Shown here: piece by piece, positions 1 through 7,786 of the stretch
Layout: each line of letters opens with the position of its first letter
Position numbering within the stretch: the first letter of the stretch is position 1
Source: an uncultured Legionella sp.
Lineage (GTDB): Bacteria; Pseudomonadota; Gammaproteobacteria; Legionellales; Legionellaceae
Direction of reading: 5' to 3'
Assembly: GCA_903885895.1 (NCBI GenBank)
Contig: CAISKC010000307.1
Span: 1-15,951, forward strand
DNA: 15,951 nucleotides
Notes under the pieces: model-generated
The model's input: the letters and a program-made list of their open reading frames with translations, nothing else
What the model was told of the DNA's origin: nothing
Databases searched by the model: none
Made by a program: the position numbers and the translations under genes

Positions 1-1048
1 CGTATGTAACATTGTCAAAACGAATCTGACACGGCTTGCGAGATAAAGCTATTTTGCCTTCATCTCGTTCAGGCTGATAATCCAGCATTTGAAAAATCGA
101 CTCGGCGCCCGCCAAACCGCGTTGAATCGAGGCATGCAGGGACGTCAGTGTTTTCATAGGTTTGATCAATTGCAACATCGCAGCAATCACCACCAGGAAC
201 GTACCCGCTGTCACCGTGATCACGCTGGCTAATTTGGTTGCGGCAAAAATAATCATCGCAATGCCCAACGCAATGATCACTTGGACCGCACAGACGTTAA
301 TCGCCTTAGACATCGCCACTTTCATATCTTGAATACGCGATAATTCTGTAGCGCGATGAAAGCGTTTACTCTCATGCGCCATCCCACCAAACACTCTCAC
401 ATCCCGATAGCCATCAATCGCTTCCGCAGCGATTTCGGTCACCTGACCCATAGACTGTTGAATTTTATGACTAATCCGCCGCACGCGTTTATTAGTCAGG
501 TTCACAACCACACCAATAAAAGGCACGGTAATCAAAAACAAAACAGATAACTGCCAACAAACCACGAGCATCACACTCAATAACCCGACAATCAAACAAG
601 TATTTTGAACAAAGTCGGTTAAAGCATCGGCAGAGACTTGCGCCACTTGCTCCACATCATACAAAATTTTAGACAACAGTTGCCCAGAACTGGCTTCATC
701 ATAATAATCAGCGGGTAAGCGCAAAATATGTGAAAACACTTTTTGGCGCAATAAATTCACCACCGAACGAGCTACCGAGGTCATGCTATAACTACCCACC
801 GCACTCACCAAACCCCGCAAAGAGACCCCTAACAATAAAATCAAGGGGATGTCTTTCACAAAATTCATATCAGGATGGATAAAGCCCTTATCTAAAAACG
901 GACGCAATAAATATGTGAGCCCAGCATCAATCGCCGAATATAAGATATTCGCCAACAATCCCAGTAGCAGAATGGGCCAAAATGGTTTGACATTAGTGAG
1001 CAAACGACGCAATAAATTTGCGCGTTTTGTTACAATTGGACCAGTCAT
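1..1048 (-). CDS. msbA: MsbA-type lipid A/phospholipid exporter, ABC transporter (3' part missing, off left edge)
   Basis: The minus-strand reading begins MTGPIVTKRANLLRRLL at position 1048 and stays open to the window edge, giving 349 residues. It contains several hydrophobic segments (for example around WPILLLGLLANILYSAID and LSVLFLITVPFIGVVVNLT) and the type I exporter phrases LRLPADYYDEASSGQLLSKI and RGLAGAESIFQMLD. It ends in IRFDNVTY, the strand that opens the nucleotide-binding domain. E. coli MsbA is 582 residues with its ATPase domain from about 340, so the whole six-helix membrane domain is here and the ATPase lies outside. The family flips lipid A core across the inner membrane at the cost of ATP. 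It is divergent from the gene at 1262 across about 210 bases. The ribosome-binding site is weak (GTGAG about 11 bases before ATG). A related multidrug exporter is the main alternative. Confidence 0.88.
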   Translation of the reverse strand, partial: MTGPIVTKRANLLRRLLTNVKPFWPILLLGLLANILYSAIDAGLTYLLRPFLDKGFIHPDMNFVKDIPLILLLGVSLRGLVSAVGSYSMTSVARSVVNLLRQKVFSHILRLPADYYDEASSGQLLSKILYDVEQVAQVSADALTDFVQNTCLIVGLLSVMLVVCWQLSVLFLITVPFIGVVVNLTNKRVRRISHKIQQSMGQVTEIAAEAIDGYRDVRVFGGMAHESKRFHRATELSRIQDMKVAMSKAINVCAVQVIIALGIAMIIFAATKLASVITVTAGTFLVVIAAMLQLIKPMKTLTSLHASIQRGLAGAESIFQMLDYQPERDEGKIALSRKPCQIRFDNVTY

Positions 1049-1197
1049 AGTGGCAGATTACTCACATTAAAATTAAAAAGCGTGTTCACCCAGCGTCATC
1101 TCAGCCTACGCGAAAATAACACGGATCTTAAAACAGTTTCGAATAAAGCGCCTGATTCTACTCTTAATCAAATAAAATAACCATATCAATGATCGTT

Positions 1198-1229
1198 TTT
1201 TTGACAAAGTGTCAAAAATTGTCTACAAC
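1198..1229 (+). promoter_or_regulatory. Putative promoter with overlapping TGACA/TGTCA palindrome
   Basis: A perfect inverted repeat has 9-base arms, TTTTTGACA (1198-1206) and TGTCAAAAA (1210-1218), around a 3-base spacer. The left arm contains a consensus -35 TTGACA (1201-1206). Seventeen bases on is TACAAC (1224-1229), a 4/6 match to -10. A further TTGTCT (1220-1225) continues TGTCA with a 10-base period. This predicts a start near 1236, upstream of the ribosome-binding site at 1252-1255. The palindrome covers the -35, so a bound regulator should affect expression. The TGACA/TGTCA words resemble those around the two-component genes in this window, but the spacer is 3 bases rather than 4. 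Confidence 0.5.
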
Positions 1230-1261
1230 TAATGATATATAAACTTATTTTGGAGTATATC

Positions 1262-3100
1262 ATGCACCGAAGACATGACAGCAAAGACAGCCAAGGCTAC
1301 GAAGCAGTCAATACCCAGGAACCAGGCTCTCCAACTAGTCAAGCCCATAAAATGACGAGACCCAGAGCCTTAAGTATTTTAGGTCTAGATAAAACAGCGA
1401 CTGCGCAAGAGCGAAAAACTAAGTTTGACCAAGAAATGCAAGATTATTTAGCTGATCCGCTCTCATCAGATAAAACACCTGAACAAATAGAAGCCATGGC
1501 AGCGGCAAAAGATTATTTGGACAAAATCGAACAACACAAACTCCCCTCTCCCATTGATGCCATCATGACCAGACAGCATAAAAAAGGCCAACGTGCTATC
1601 AAAGCTTTCCAAGAATTATGTCAACCTTATTTCACTGATCTGACACAACTCGCCACCGATATTGATACAGAAAACAGAACCTATCTTAGTGATAAAAATA
1701 TCATCGGTGGTGGTCTTAAAGAAAAATACGGGCCTTATCAACAGAAAGTTCAACGATTAACGCAGACATTTAACGCTCGACCAGAATTATTGAGCGCAGA
1801 AGTCATAACGACCTTATTAAGAACCATGATTGCAGAAAATATTGCCGCTGACCAAGAGAAAATGCAAAGCTTAGGTGGGCCATTAAAAGCTGCGAAAGCT
1901 GAATTAATATATGTGACCAAAACGAAAGAAGGCGTATTAGAAAAAATAACATTCATTCAAACTGGTCTCAGTAAGCTAGAAGCAAGATTAATTGAGATTA
2001 ATAAAACTTATACACAAAAACTCTCAACAACACAGAATAAATCAGATATTTCCGCATTGGATGCTGCATATAAAGCAACACTCCGTAAAAATATCACCGA
2101 ACCTTTGCAAAAATTATTAGGAAACACACCAGAAGCAACCGCAGCCATAAAAACCTTAGTCAAAAATTTTGTTCTGGATATGGACTCTCTTGGTGACTTA
2201 CATTTAAGCCATCAAGCATTCTTAGCAAAATTAGAGCATTCAACCGATCCAAGAATTGCAGCCTTTCTAGAGCAGTATGAAGATTACTCGCAAATATTAG
2301 CACGCACTCTAAATCAATATCCTCAGTTTGAACAAAAACTGAGTGGCGTCTCTAATGAGTTTTATAAATTAGGTACCCAATTTCTGCTCGCCATTCAGCA
2401 ACCAGACGCTGACATAGACGCCCTGACTCTCAAATTAAATCAGCGCTTAGAGTTTCTGATATTGAAAGTTAATGAAGGCTTCCATAACAGTGATAGTCAA
2501 GATTACTCCGAAAATGATAGGGCCTGGACAGCGGCATGGACCATGCTCATGTCACCCACGATGGATCTCTTCTCTGAAATTCATATCCAAAAATCGATCG
2601 TAGCAGATCCGCTTGTCGTATTTAAAGATTCCTACAATAACTACGCGGGCACGATCATTGCGCTGCAAGATCAATTTACGATACCAGAACATCAAGCTGT
2701 TTTGATACAATTGGAACAAGATATATCAAAGATTGGTCAAGAATACTTTTCTGCACTGAAAATGAATGGTGCAGATGTCGATGCTTTGAGTCAGACGTAT
2801 CAAGAAAATTTAAATCAAGCACTCACAAAAGCTAACACCGCTTTTGAGAACGCTGGTGCTGAAAAATCAGAAATATGGCCTCAGCTTCATCCTATAATAC
2901 AAATTTTAGCCACAATTGTATTTTTTGTTAAATGGCATATCCTCAGTGAAGACGCGAAAATCCCAGAACGCAATCGTACATTCCACTCTGAAAAAAGCAC
3001 ATTTAAAACTGAATTACCTAATTGGTTAGAAGGTATCCAGGAATTGAATCAGGAACGCTATGCGCAGCATAATGCGAGATTTCGTGATAATCAAATGTAG
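1262..3100 (+). CDS. Large helical protein with about 121-residue internal repeats, unknown function (possible secreted effector)
   Basis: This 612-residue protein belongs to no family I recognise. The start at 1262 is preferred because GGAG lies six bases before it and the promoter at 1201-1229 would place the mRNA start inside a version begun at 1232. Residues 1-30 are polar and disordered. Residues 33-90 (RALSILGLDKTATAQER onward) resemble a J-domain helix pattern but lack His-Pro-Asp. From about residue 110 the protein is nearly all helix and repeats itself: the motif (A/S)D-(I/V)-x-AL occurs at 262, 384 and 505, spaced 122 and 121, each time preceded by an aromatic residue after a short helix (Y250, F374, Y495). 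A weaker copy sits near Y123. A hydrophobic stretch at 541-560 could be a membrane segment or buried helix. There is no signal peptide. The C-terminus is polar and charged, compatible with but not proof of a type IV secretion signal. It stands alone between divergent msbA and the downstream operon. Confidence 0.8.
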   Translation: MHRRHDSKDSQGYEAVNTQEPGSPTSQAHKMTRPRALSILGLDKTATAQERKTKFDQEMQDYLADPLSSDKTPEQIEAMAAAKDYLDKIEQHKLPSPIDAIMTRQHKKGQRAIKAFQELCQPYFTDLTQLATDIDTENRTYLSDKNIIGGGLKEKYGPYQQKVQRLTQTFNARPELLSAEVITTLLRTMIAENIAADQEKMQSLGGPLKAAKAELIYVTKTKEGVLEKITFIQTGLSKLEARLIEINKTYTQKLSTTQNKSDISALDAAYKATLRKNITEPLQKLLGNTPEATAAIKTLVKNFVLDMDSLGDLHLSHQAFLAKLEHSTDPRIAAFLEQYEDYSQILARTLNQYPQFEQKLSGVSNEFYKLGTQFLLAIQQPDADIDALTLKLNQRLEFLILKVNEGFHNSDSQDYSENDRAWTAAWTMLMSPTMDLFSEIHIQKSIVADPLVVFKDSYNNYAGTIIALQDQFTIPEHQAVLIQLEQDISKIGQEYFSALKMNGADVDALSQTYQENLNQALTKANTAFENAGAEKSEIWPQLHPIIQILATIVFFVKWHILSEDAKIPERNRTFHSEKSTFKTELPNWLEGIQELNQERYAQHNARFRDNQM

Positions 3101-3122
3101 TCAGGTAACCAAAACTTTGAAA

Positions 3123-3153
3123 TCCTGGGTTAGGACTTTGCCTACACCCAGGA
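3123..3153 (+). terminator. Strong hairpin after the repeat-protein gene, without U-tract
   Basis: TCCTGGGT (3123-3130) pairs with ACCCAGGA (3146-3153), and inside it TAGG pairs with CCTA across a six-base loop with one bulged C. It begins 22 bases after the stop at 3100. No run of T follows on either side, so it is not a textbook intrinsic terminator. It may protect the 3' end of the mRNA or be part of a dispersed repeat. Confidence 0.4.
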
Positions 3154-3252
3154 CTCCATTGCATCGCAACACATGGATCCACAGATGTCGATATTTGCAT
3201 GCTAGCACAAGCCAGTATATCATCTTAAAAAGCTTCCTCGTTTCGGAGCAGC

Positions 3253-4623
3253 ATGTCACACTCAGTGTTTGTAAATCGTACCCTCAACATGAAAAAAATC
3301 AAATATATTGGTTTAGATATGGATCACACACTGATCCGCTATCAAACGCAAAAATTTGAGACATTGGTATATCAATTTGTGATTGATTACCTCATTCAAC
3401 GTAAACAATATCCCTCCGACATCAAACAATTCCAGTTTGACTTTGACTCCGCCATTCGTGGTTCAGTCGTCGATAGCAAAAATGGGAATATCCTAAAACT
3501 CAATCGTTATGGTGCAATTCGCAAAAGTTATCATGGCACCCAATTGATTCAATTCGAAGAACAAAAACGCATCTATCGCAGTACGTATGTAGATTTAAAC
3601 GATGCGAATTACATCGCGATTGACACCTCATTTTCAATTGCCTTTTGTGTGCTACTAGGTCAAATCATTGGTTTCAAAGACAAATATCCCGGTGCTTTAC
3701 CCAGTTATGAAACCATTGCAACAGATATCTTGTTTTCCGTCGATGCCGTGCATGCAGAGGGTCATTTAAAACATTATATTGCGCAACATTTAGAAGAATA
3801 TATTCATCGAGATCCCAAGGTCGTTGCGGGCCTAAAACAATATATCCAGCATGGCAAAAAATTCTTTATTGTTACCAACTCAGATTATGCTTATAGCAAA
3901 TTATTATTAGATTACGCCATCTCTCCGTTTTTAGAGCCTGGCGAACATTGGCAAGACATCTTTGAATATGTCATCACACTATCCGCCAAACCACGCTTTT
4001 TTTATGATAAACTGCCCTTCTTAGAAATTGATCCTCATACTGGGTGTATGAGTAACATGCATGGCCCTATCAAGCCGGGCATTTATCAGGGTGGCAATGC
4101 AAACCAATTTACTGCTGACTTAGCGTTACAAGAAGATGAGATTTTATACATCGGAGATCATATTTACGGTGACATCTTACGCTTAAAGAAAGATTGTAAT
4201 TGGCGCACAGGGTTGGTGGTAGAAGAGCTCGGTGCAGAAATTCAAGCGCAAAACCAGGTGTTACCTTTGGAGCAAGACATCCAGAAAAAAATGGCACAGA
4301 AAAAAGAGTTGGAGCAAACATTTGTGACATTACAATCTCAAACCATTCTGAAGAAAACGCCTATGGAAAAATCTCAGTTACAGACCTTGCATGATCAAAT
4401 CTTACAAATCGACACACAAATATCAGCATTGATCGCAGAACAAGAATTATTTTTTAATCGCATGTGGGGTCGCGTATTTCGCGCAGGTGCAGAAGAAAGT
4501 TATTTCGCTTATCAAGTAGAACGCTATGCTTGTATTTATATGGAGCAACTCAGTGACCTACTCGCTGTATCGCCGTTTTCTTATTTTCGTACGCATAAGA
4601 GACTATTAGCTCATGACTTCTAA
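3253..4623 (+). CDS. HAD-superfamily purine 5'-nucleotidase (HAD-IG / cN-II-like)
   Basis: The 456-residue protein carries all haloacid dehalogenase motifs: DMDHT at 22-26 (nucleophile D22, general acid D24), TNSD at 208-211, and GDHIYGD at 301-307 for the magnesium-binding acidic pair. The long insert between motif I and motif II (about 30-207) and the phrases KLNRYGAIRKSYHG and FSVDAVHAEG are typical of the HAD-IG group related to cytosolic IMP/GMP 5'-nucleotidase. Members dephosphorylate purine nucleoside monophosphates, mainly IMP and GMP. Residues about 326-400 look like a helical or coiled-coil insert before the closing segment. The start at 3253 has GGAG four bases upstream; a second ATG at residue 13 would still keep motif I. 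The gene overlaps the ABC ATPase gene by 11 bases, implying co-transcription. No clear promoter is visible in 3154-3252. Substrate preference is inferred from family. Confidence 0.85.
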   Translation: MSHSVFVNRTLNMKKIKYIGLDMDHTLIRYQTQKFETLVYQFVIDYLIQRKQYPSDIKQFQFDFDSAIRGSVVDSKNGNILKLNRYGAIRKSYHGTQLIQFEEQKRIYRSTYVDLNDANYIAIDTSFSIAFCVLLGQIIGFKDKYPGALPSYETIATDILFSVDAVHAEGHLKHYIAQHLEEYIHRDPKVVAGLKQYIQHGKKFFIVTNSDYAYSKLLLDYAISPFLEPGEHWQDIFEYVITLSAKPRFFYDKLPFLEIDPHTGCMSNMHGPIKPGIYQGGNANQFTADLALQEDEILYIGDHIYGDILRLKKDCNWRTGLVVEELGAEIQAQNQVLPLEQDIQKKMAQKKELEQTFVTLQSQTILKKTPMEKSQLQTLHDQILQIDTQISALIAEQELFFNRMWGRVFRAGAEESYFAYQVERYACIYMEQLSDLLAVSPFSYFRTHKRLLAHDF

Positions 4624-5557
4624 AAAACACCCTTCCGAACATGCAGCATTAAGCATACAAGATTTATATAAAACCTATACTTCGGGCGTGGAAGCCTTAC
4701 GCGGCATTAATTTATCTGTGCAAAAAGGCGACTTTTTTGCTCTGCTTGGAGCGAATGGAGCAGGTAAATCAACCACGATTGGCTTGATTAGCTCACTCCT
4801 CAAAAAAACCTCTGGTTCAATTAATATTAATGGGCATGATCTCGATAAACATCCCACACTCGCCAAAAAATCACTGGGATTGGTGCCACAGGAAATCAAT
4901 TTAAATATTTTTGAAAAATGCGAACAAATTCTGGTAACCCAAGCCGGCTATTTTGGCTTAGGACGCAAAGAAGCACAAAAACGAGCGGAAATCCTATTAA
5001 AACAAGTGGGACTATGGCAAAAACGACATAGTGTTGTACGTTATTTATCAGGGGGCATGAAACGCCGTCTCATGATTGCACGCGCGCTGATGCATCACCC
5101 TAGCGTTTTATTACTTGATGAGCCCACGGCAGGCGTAGACATCGAGATTCGCCATGCCATCTGGGAGTTCTTGAAGGAAATTAATGCTGCAGGCACGACC
5201 ATTATCTTAACAACACATTACTTAGAAGAAGCAGAACAACTCTGTAATCAACTTGCTATTATTGATCAAGGAAAAATTGTTGAGCAAAACACTATTAAGG
5301 AAGTGCTGCATTCATTGCATCATCAAACCTTTATTTTTGATATCATGCATCCTCTTAAAACGCTACCCGATCTAAGTCCTTTTACTGGGATTCTGCTCGA
5401 TCCGAATCAAATAGAATTGCGTGTAGATAACCACTATACACTCAATGAGATCTTTACAGTATTCGATCGTCAGCATATCAAGATCCATAGTATGCGAAAT
5501 AAAACCAATCGATTAGAAGAATTATTTATGGATGTGATTCATCATGCAACGTCATAA
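4613..5557 (+). CDS. yadG: YadG-type ABC transporter ATP-binding protein
   Basis: This 314-residue ATPase belongs to the ABC-2 exporter group and resembles E. coli YadG (308 residues). It has Walker A GANGAGKS (46-53), Q-loop Q93, signature LSGGM (145-149), Walker B LLLDE (166-170) and switch His202, so it should be catalytically competent. Residues after about 235 form the short C-terminal domain usual in this subfamily. It sits on the cytoplasmic face and powers the permease encoded next, which overlaps it by 14 bases. The substrate of YadGH is not known from sequence. The ATG lies within the end of the nucleotidase gene, which suggests translational coupling. Confidence 0.92.
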   Translation: MTSKKHPSEHAALSIQDLYKTYTSGVEALRGINLSVQKGDFFALLGANGAGKSTTIGLISSLLKKTSGSININGHDLDKHPTLAKKSLGLVPQEINLNIFEKCEQILVTQAGYFGLGRKEAQKRAEILLKQVGLWQKRHSVVRYLSGGMKRRLMIARALMHHPSVLLLDEPTAGVDIEIRHAIWEFLKEINAAGTTIILTTHYLEEAEQLCNQLAIIDQGKIVEQNTIKEVLHSLHHQTFIFDIMHPLKTLPDLSPFTGILLDPNQIELRVDNHYTLNEIFTVFDRQHIKIHSMRNKTNRLEELFMDVIHHATS

Positions 5558-6326
5558 TTTCCGTATCCAAGCTATCGCTTTATACACCATTGTCCATCAT
5601 GAAATGTCACGCATGTTTCGCATTTCTGTCCAGAGTTTTCTACCCTCCATTATCACGACATTACTTTATTTTTCTATTTTTGGCGCGATCCTAGGCCAGC
5701 AGATGCGTGAAATCGAAGGTTTGGCTTATAGCACATTTATCGCACCGGGTCTCATTATGATTGCTATCATCAATAATGCGTATGCGAATACTTCCTCGTC
5801 TTTGTTTACGGCACGCTTCCAGCGCAGCATAGAAGAAGTATTAGTCAGCCCTATCCATTCTAGTCTCATTTTAATTGGTTATACCTTAGGGGGGATTTTA
5901 CGTGCTCTGTTAGTAGCCATGTTAGTATTAGGTGTTGCAACTTACTATATTGATATCTCTCCCGCACGATTACCTGCCACCTTTGGCGTCATTACGTTAA
6001 TCGCTTGCTTATTTTCATTGGCGGGCTATACCAATGGCATGCTAGCAAAAACCTATGATAATGTGATGGTGGTGCCAACCTTTATCTTATCGCCTTTAAC
6101 TTATTTAGGTGGGGTTTTTTATTCCATTTCTATGCTACCCATATTCTGGCAGCATATGGTCTTACTGAATCCGATTTTTTACATGGTAGAATTATTGCGG
6201 TATGTGATGCTAAACCACCCTAGCCAGCATGTTGGTGCAGCATTGGTCGTATTATGTTTATTGAATGTCGGCGTATTCGGACTGAATGTATGTTTAATGC
6301 AACGCGGAACTGGGATCCGAGACTAG
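5544..6326 (+). CDS. yadH: YadH-type ABC-2 family permease
   Basis: The 260-residue membrane protein has about six hydrophobic segments and close phrase-level similarity to E. coli YadH (256 residues): FIAPGLIMIAIINNAYAN near 66-83, ARFQRSIEEVLVSP near 90-103, FILSPLTYLGGVFYS near 180-194 and a QRG near the C-terminus. The ABC-2 architecture predicts a homodimer in the inner membrane driven by two copies of the preceding ATPase, moving an unidentified substrate outward. It is the last gene of the three-gene operon and converges on a minus-strand gene 45 bases further on. Confidence 0.92.
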   Translation: MQRHNFRIQAIALYTIVHHEMSRMFRISVQSFLPSIITTLLYFSIFGAILGQQMREIEGLAYSTFIAPGLIMIAIINNAYANTSSSLFTARFQRSIEEVLVSPIHSSLILIGYTLGGILRALLVAMLVLGVATYYIDISPARLPATFGVITLIACLFSLAGYTNGMLAKTYDNVMVVPTFILSPLTYLGGVFYSISMLPIFWQHMVLLNPIFYMVELLRYVMLNHPSQHVGAALVVLCLLNVGVFGLNVCLMQRGTGIRD

Positions 6327-6374
6327 GATTTGTTGAGAAAACGTAAGTATCATTTCAGCGCGCTCCGAATCCTA
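6324..6374. other. Inverted repeat joining two convergent stop codons
   Basis: TAGGATT (6324-6330) and AATCCTA (6368-6374) are perfect inverted copies 37 bases apart. Each begins with the stop codon of one of the facing genes. The long loop and lack of T-runs make it a weak bidirectional terminator at best. No better terminator is visible between these genes. Confidence 0.3.
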
Positions 6375-7580
6375 AGACACAGACCCTATTTGATTTCCTA
6401 TGCGAGCATCGTTACCCAGCTCCATTCTGTCATCAGTGGATAAAACATCCGTCTCAGAGCCACAACAGCAATAAAAAAAACGTAACCAGCTATTCTGCTT
6501 CGCAGGTAAATGCGGCGGAGTCATCGGTTTAGGACGTTCTACTAAATGACTCTGTGGACCCATCTTTCCTAAGCTTGGTGGGATGTGCGATACGCCTTGA
6601 AACGAGTGAGTGCTTGTGACAACAACATGTTCTTTTCGAATGGTATGTCTCATCCAAACAGTTGTAACAGAGTCATCCGACGAGGCATGTATAAAAAAAT
6701 CATCCTTCGAGACAGTCAACCTTTCAATATTGTCTTTGTCCTCGAGGCTTTTCTCTTCATAGTTATCTTCTTCTATAGGCGAATCAGCAGGTGACAGCAG
6801 ATAATAGACATTATTATCATCGCCCATGACATCTGGGGTCTTTGGAGCGTCCATTACAACATCAGCCTCATCATGTCTTCTTGACCCACTGAGACTGATG
6901 TTTTCTAGCTCCATTGATAATTTAGTTGATAGCGTTCTTGATAGCGCTTCTATAGCAATTCTTGCCAAAAAAATGCGAATAGCTTGCACCGCACGTGATT
7001 TATCAAATGTTGCCATCAAGGGCGGAACACACGTTAGAGGCATGCGTTTCACTATCTCCAACTCTGCCATCTTTTTGTCAGTCATTTCATCTGTACGATA
7101 ATAATCTTTCGGAATGATAAAATCGTCTCCCAAATTTAGATTTGGATAACCATAATAACCCATCCAATAATGAATGAATTTGCAACATTCAATCGTTCCG
7201 ACAGGCAAAATAGTCGTGCCTGGTCGCGTGTAGTTGATCGCATCTAGCACCAACGGCGCCAGAAAGCCACTACTTTGCAACGACCAATTACCTTCGAAAG
7301 AGGTATAAATTTTATTTGATTCAAAATGATATTCGCTCATAAGCTGTTCGAATAACTGCTTAAAAAAAGCCAGCTCATCATCCGCTACCGCATGAAACCA
7401 AGTTTCTTGCTTTGCCATATTATCTATAACAACTGGACTACCGCTAATCGATATAACACGCGTATTAAGATCATAATAAACACTCAAAGTAATAACAGAC
7501 TCAGTCTGCAGCGTTGACTTAGTCAATATTTTCAAATCAGATACATTACCATGAACAAAGAAAATAAACAGAGATGTCAT
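6372..7580 (-). CDS. Unknown 402-residue protein with acidic low-complexity half and CCC cluster (possible effector)
   Basis: I recognise no family. The ATG at 7580 is chosen over one at 7601 because AGAGG sits six bases before it. Residues 1-160 look globular and mixed alpha/beta, starting with a hydrophobic strand TSLFIFFVH that is too short and strand-like for a secretion signal. A tight aromatic/Cys patch runs 131-160 (ECCKFIHYWMGYYGYP). Residues 192-228 are helical. About 235-300 is acidic and Asp/Ser-rich, 331-362 is Pro-rich, and WLRFFYCCCGS (365-375) places three consecutive Cys after an aromatic basic segment. The tail after 375 is polar. Such a Cys triplet beside hydrophobic residues resembles an S-acylation site in eukaryotic cells, which would suit a protein delivered to a host; this is speculation. 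The gene is monocistronic, with its own sigma70 promoter. Confidence 0.72.
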   Translation of the reverse strand: MTSLFIFFVHGNVSDLKILTKSTLQTESVITLSVYYDLNTRVISISGSPVVIDNMAKQETWFHAVADDELAFFKQLFEQLMSEYHFESNKIYTSFEGNWSLQSSGFLAPLVLDAINYTRPGTTILPVGTIECCKFIHYWMGYYGYPNLNLGDDFIIPKDYYRTDEMTDKKMAELEIVKRMPLTCVPPLMATFDKSRAVQAIRIFLARIAIEALSRTLSTKLSMELENISLSGSRRHDEADVVMDAPKTPDVMGDDNNVYYLLSPADSPIEEDNYEEKSLEDKDNIERLTVSKDDFFIHASSDDSVTTVWMRHTIRKEHVVVTSTHSFQGVSHIPPSLGKMGPQSHLVERPKPMTPPHLPAKQNSWLRFFYCCCGSETDVLSTDDRMELGNDARIGNQIGSVS

Positions 7581-7606
7581 TGAAAACCTCTTATGAAGCA
7601 ACTTAA

Positions 7607-7625
7607 GAATAACGTCCTGTTATTC
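7607..7625 (-). other. Leader hairpin/operator-like inverted repeat upstream of the 402-residue gene
   Basis: GAATAAC (7607-7613) and GTTATTC (7619-7625) are perfect 7-base inverted copies around GTCCT. They lie 27-45 bases before the start at 7580, within the predicted untranslated leader, just upstream of the ribosome-binding site. The repeat could be an RNA stem or a protein-binding dyad. Confidence 0.4.
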
Positions 7626-7700
7626 ATTTGTTGTAGGAGAACATCCCGAAACAATGTAACACAAACCATGGAAAAAAAAACAGAGTGCAACATTGCGATC

Positions 7701-7729
7701 TTCCTGAAACCTATCCTGATTACCAGGAA
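7701..7729 (-). other. Alternative 5'-end stems in the leader
   Basis: At the very 5' end of the predicted minus-strand transcript, the segment read from CAGGAA (7724-7729) can pair with TCCTG (7714-7718, five-base loop) or with TTCCTG (7701-7706, 17-base loop), but not both. A run of nine T in transcript sense (7672-7680) follows about 20 bases later. The stems are short, so this is only a hint of a folding choice or attenuator. Confidence 0.25.
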
Positions 7730-7738
7730 ACAACTAAA

Positions 7739-7767
7739 ATTATACCATAATATGCCCATATTTTCAA
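7739..7767 (-). promoter_or_regulatory. Sigma70 promoter for the 402-residue gene
   Basis: Read on the minus strand, -35 TTGAAA (7767-7762) is a 5/6 match, followed by exactly 17 bases and a perfect -10 TATAAT (7744-7739). The -10 is preceded by TGG, giving an extended -10. The predicted start is near 7732, leaving an untranslated leader of about 150 bases before 7580. This is the best promoter in the window. Confidence 0.75.
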
Positions 7768-7786
7768 CATGCTAATTATAATTTTA

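Noticed and set aside
849..1070. Plus-strand open frame opposite the exporter gene
   Set aside because: It is antisense to a clearly conserved MsbA-type coding sequence and shows no protein-like pattern.
1140..1200. Search for Legionella/Coxiella PmrA or CpxR boxes upstream of the repeat protein
   Set aside because: A single CTTAAT near 1163 lacks the second half-site and no GTAAA tandem is present.
1232..1261. Earlier in-frame ATG giving a 622-residue version of the repeat protein
   Set aside because: No ribosome-binding site precedes it, it would lie at or before the predicted mRNA start, and the ATG at 1262 has GGAG at ideal distance.
3060..3359. Plus-strand 99-codon frame bridging the gap before the nucleotidase gene
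   Set aside because: It runs out of frame through the end of one gene and the start of another, with no ribosome-binding site.
7577..7759. Minus-strand 60-codon frame upstream of the orphan gene
   Set aside because: Its ATG lies between the -35 and -10 of the promoter, so it would not be on the transcript; its Phe/Leu richness reflects T-rich leader sequence.
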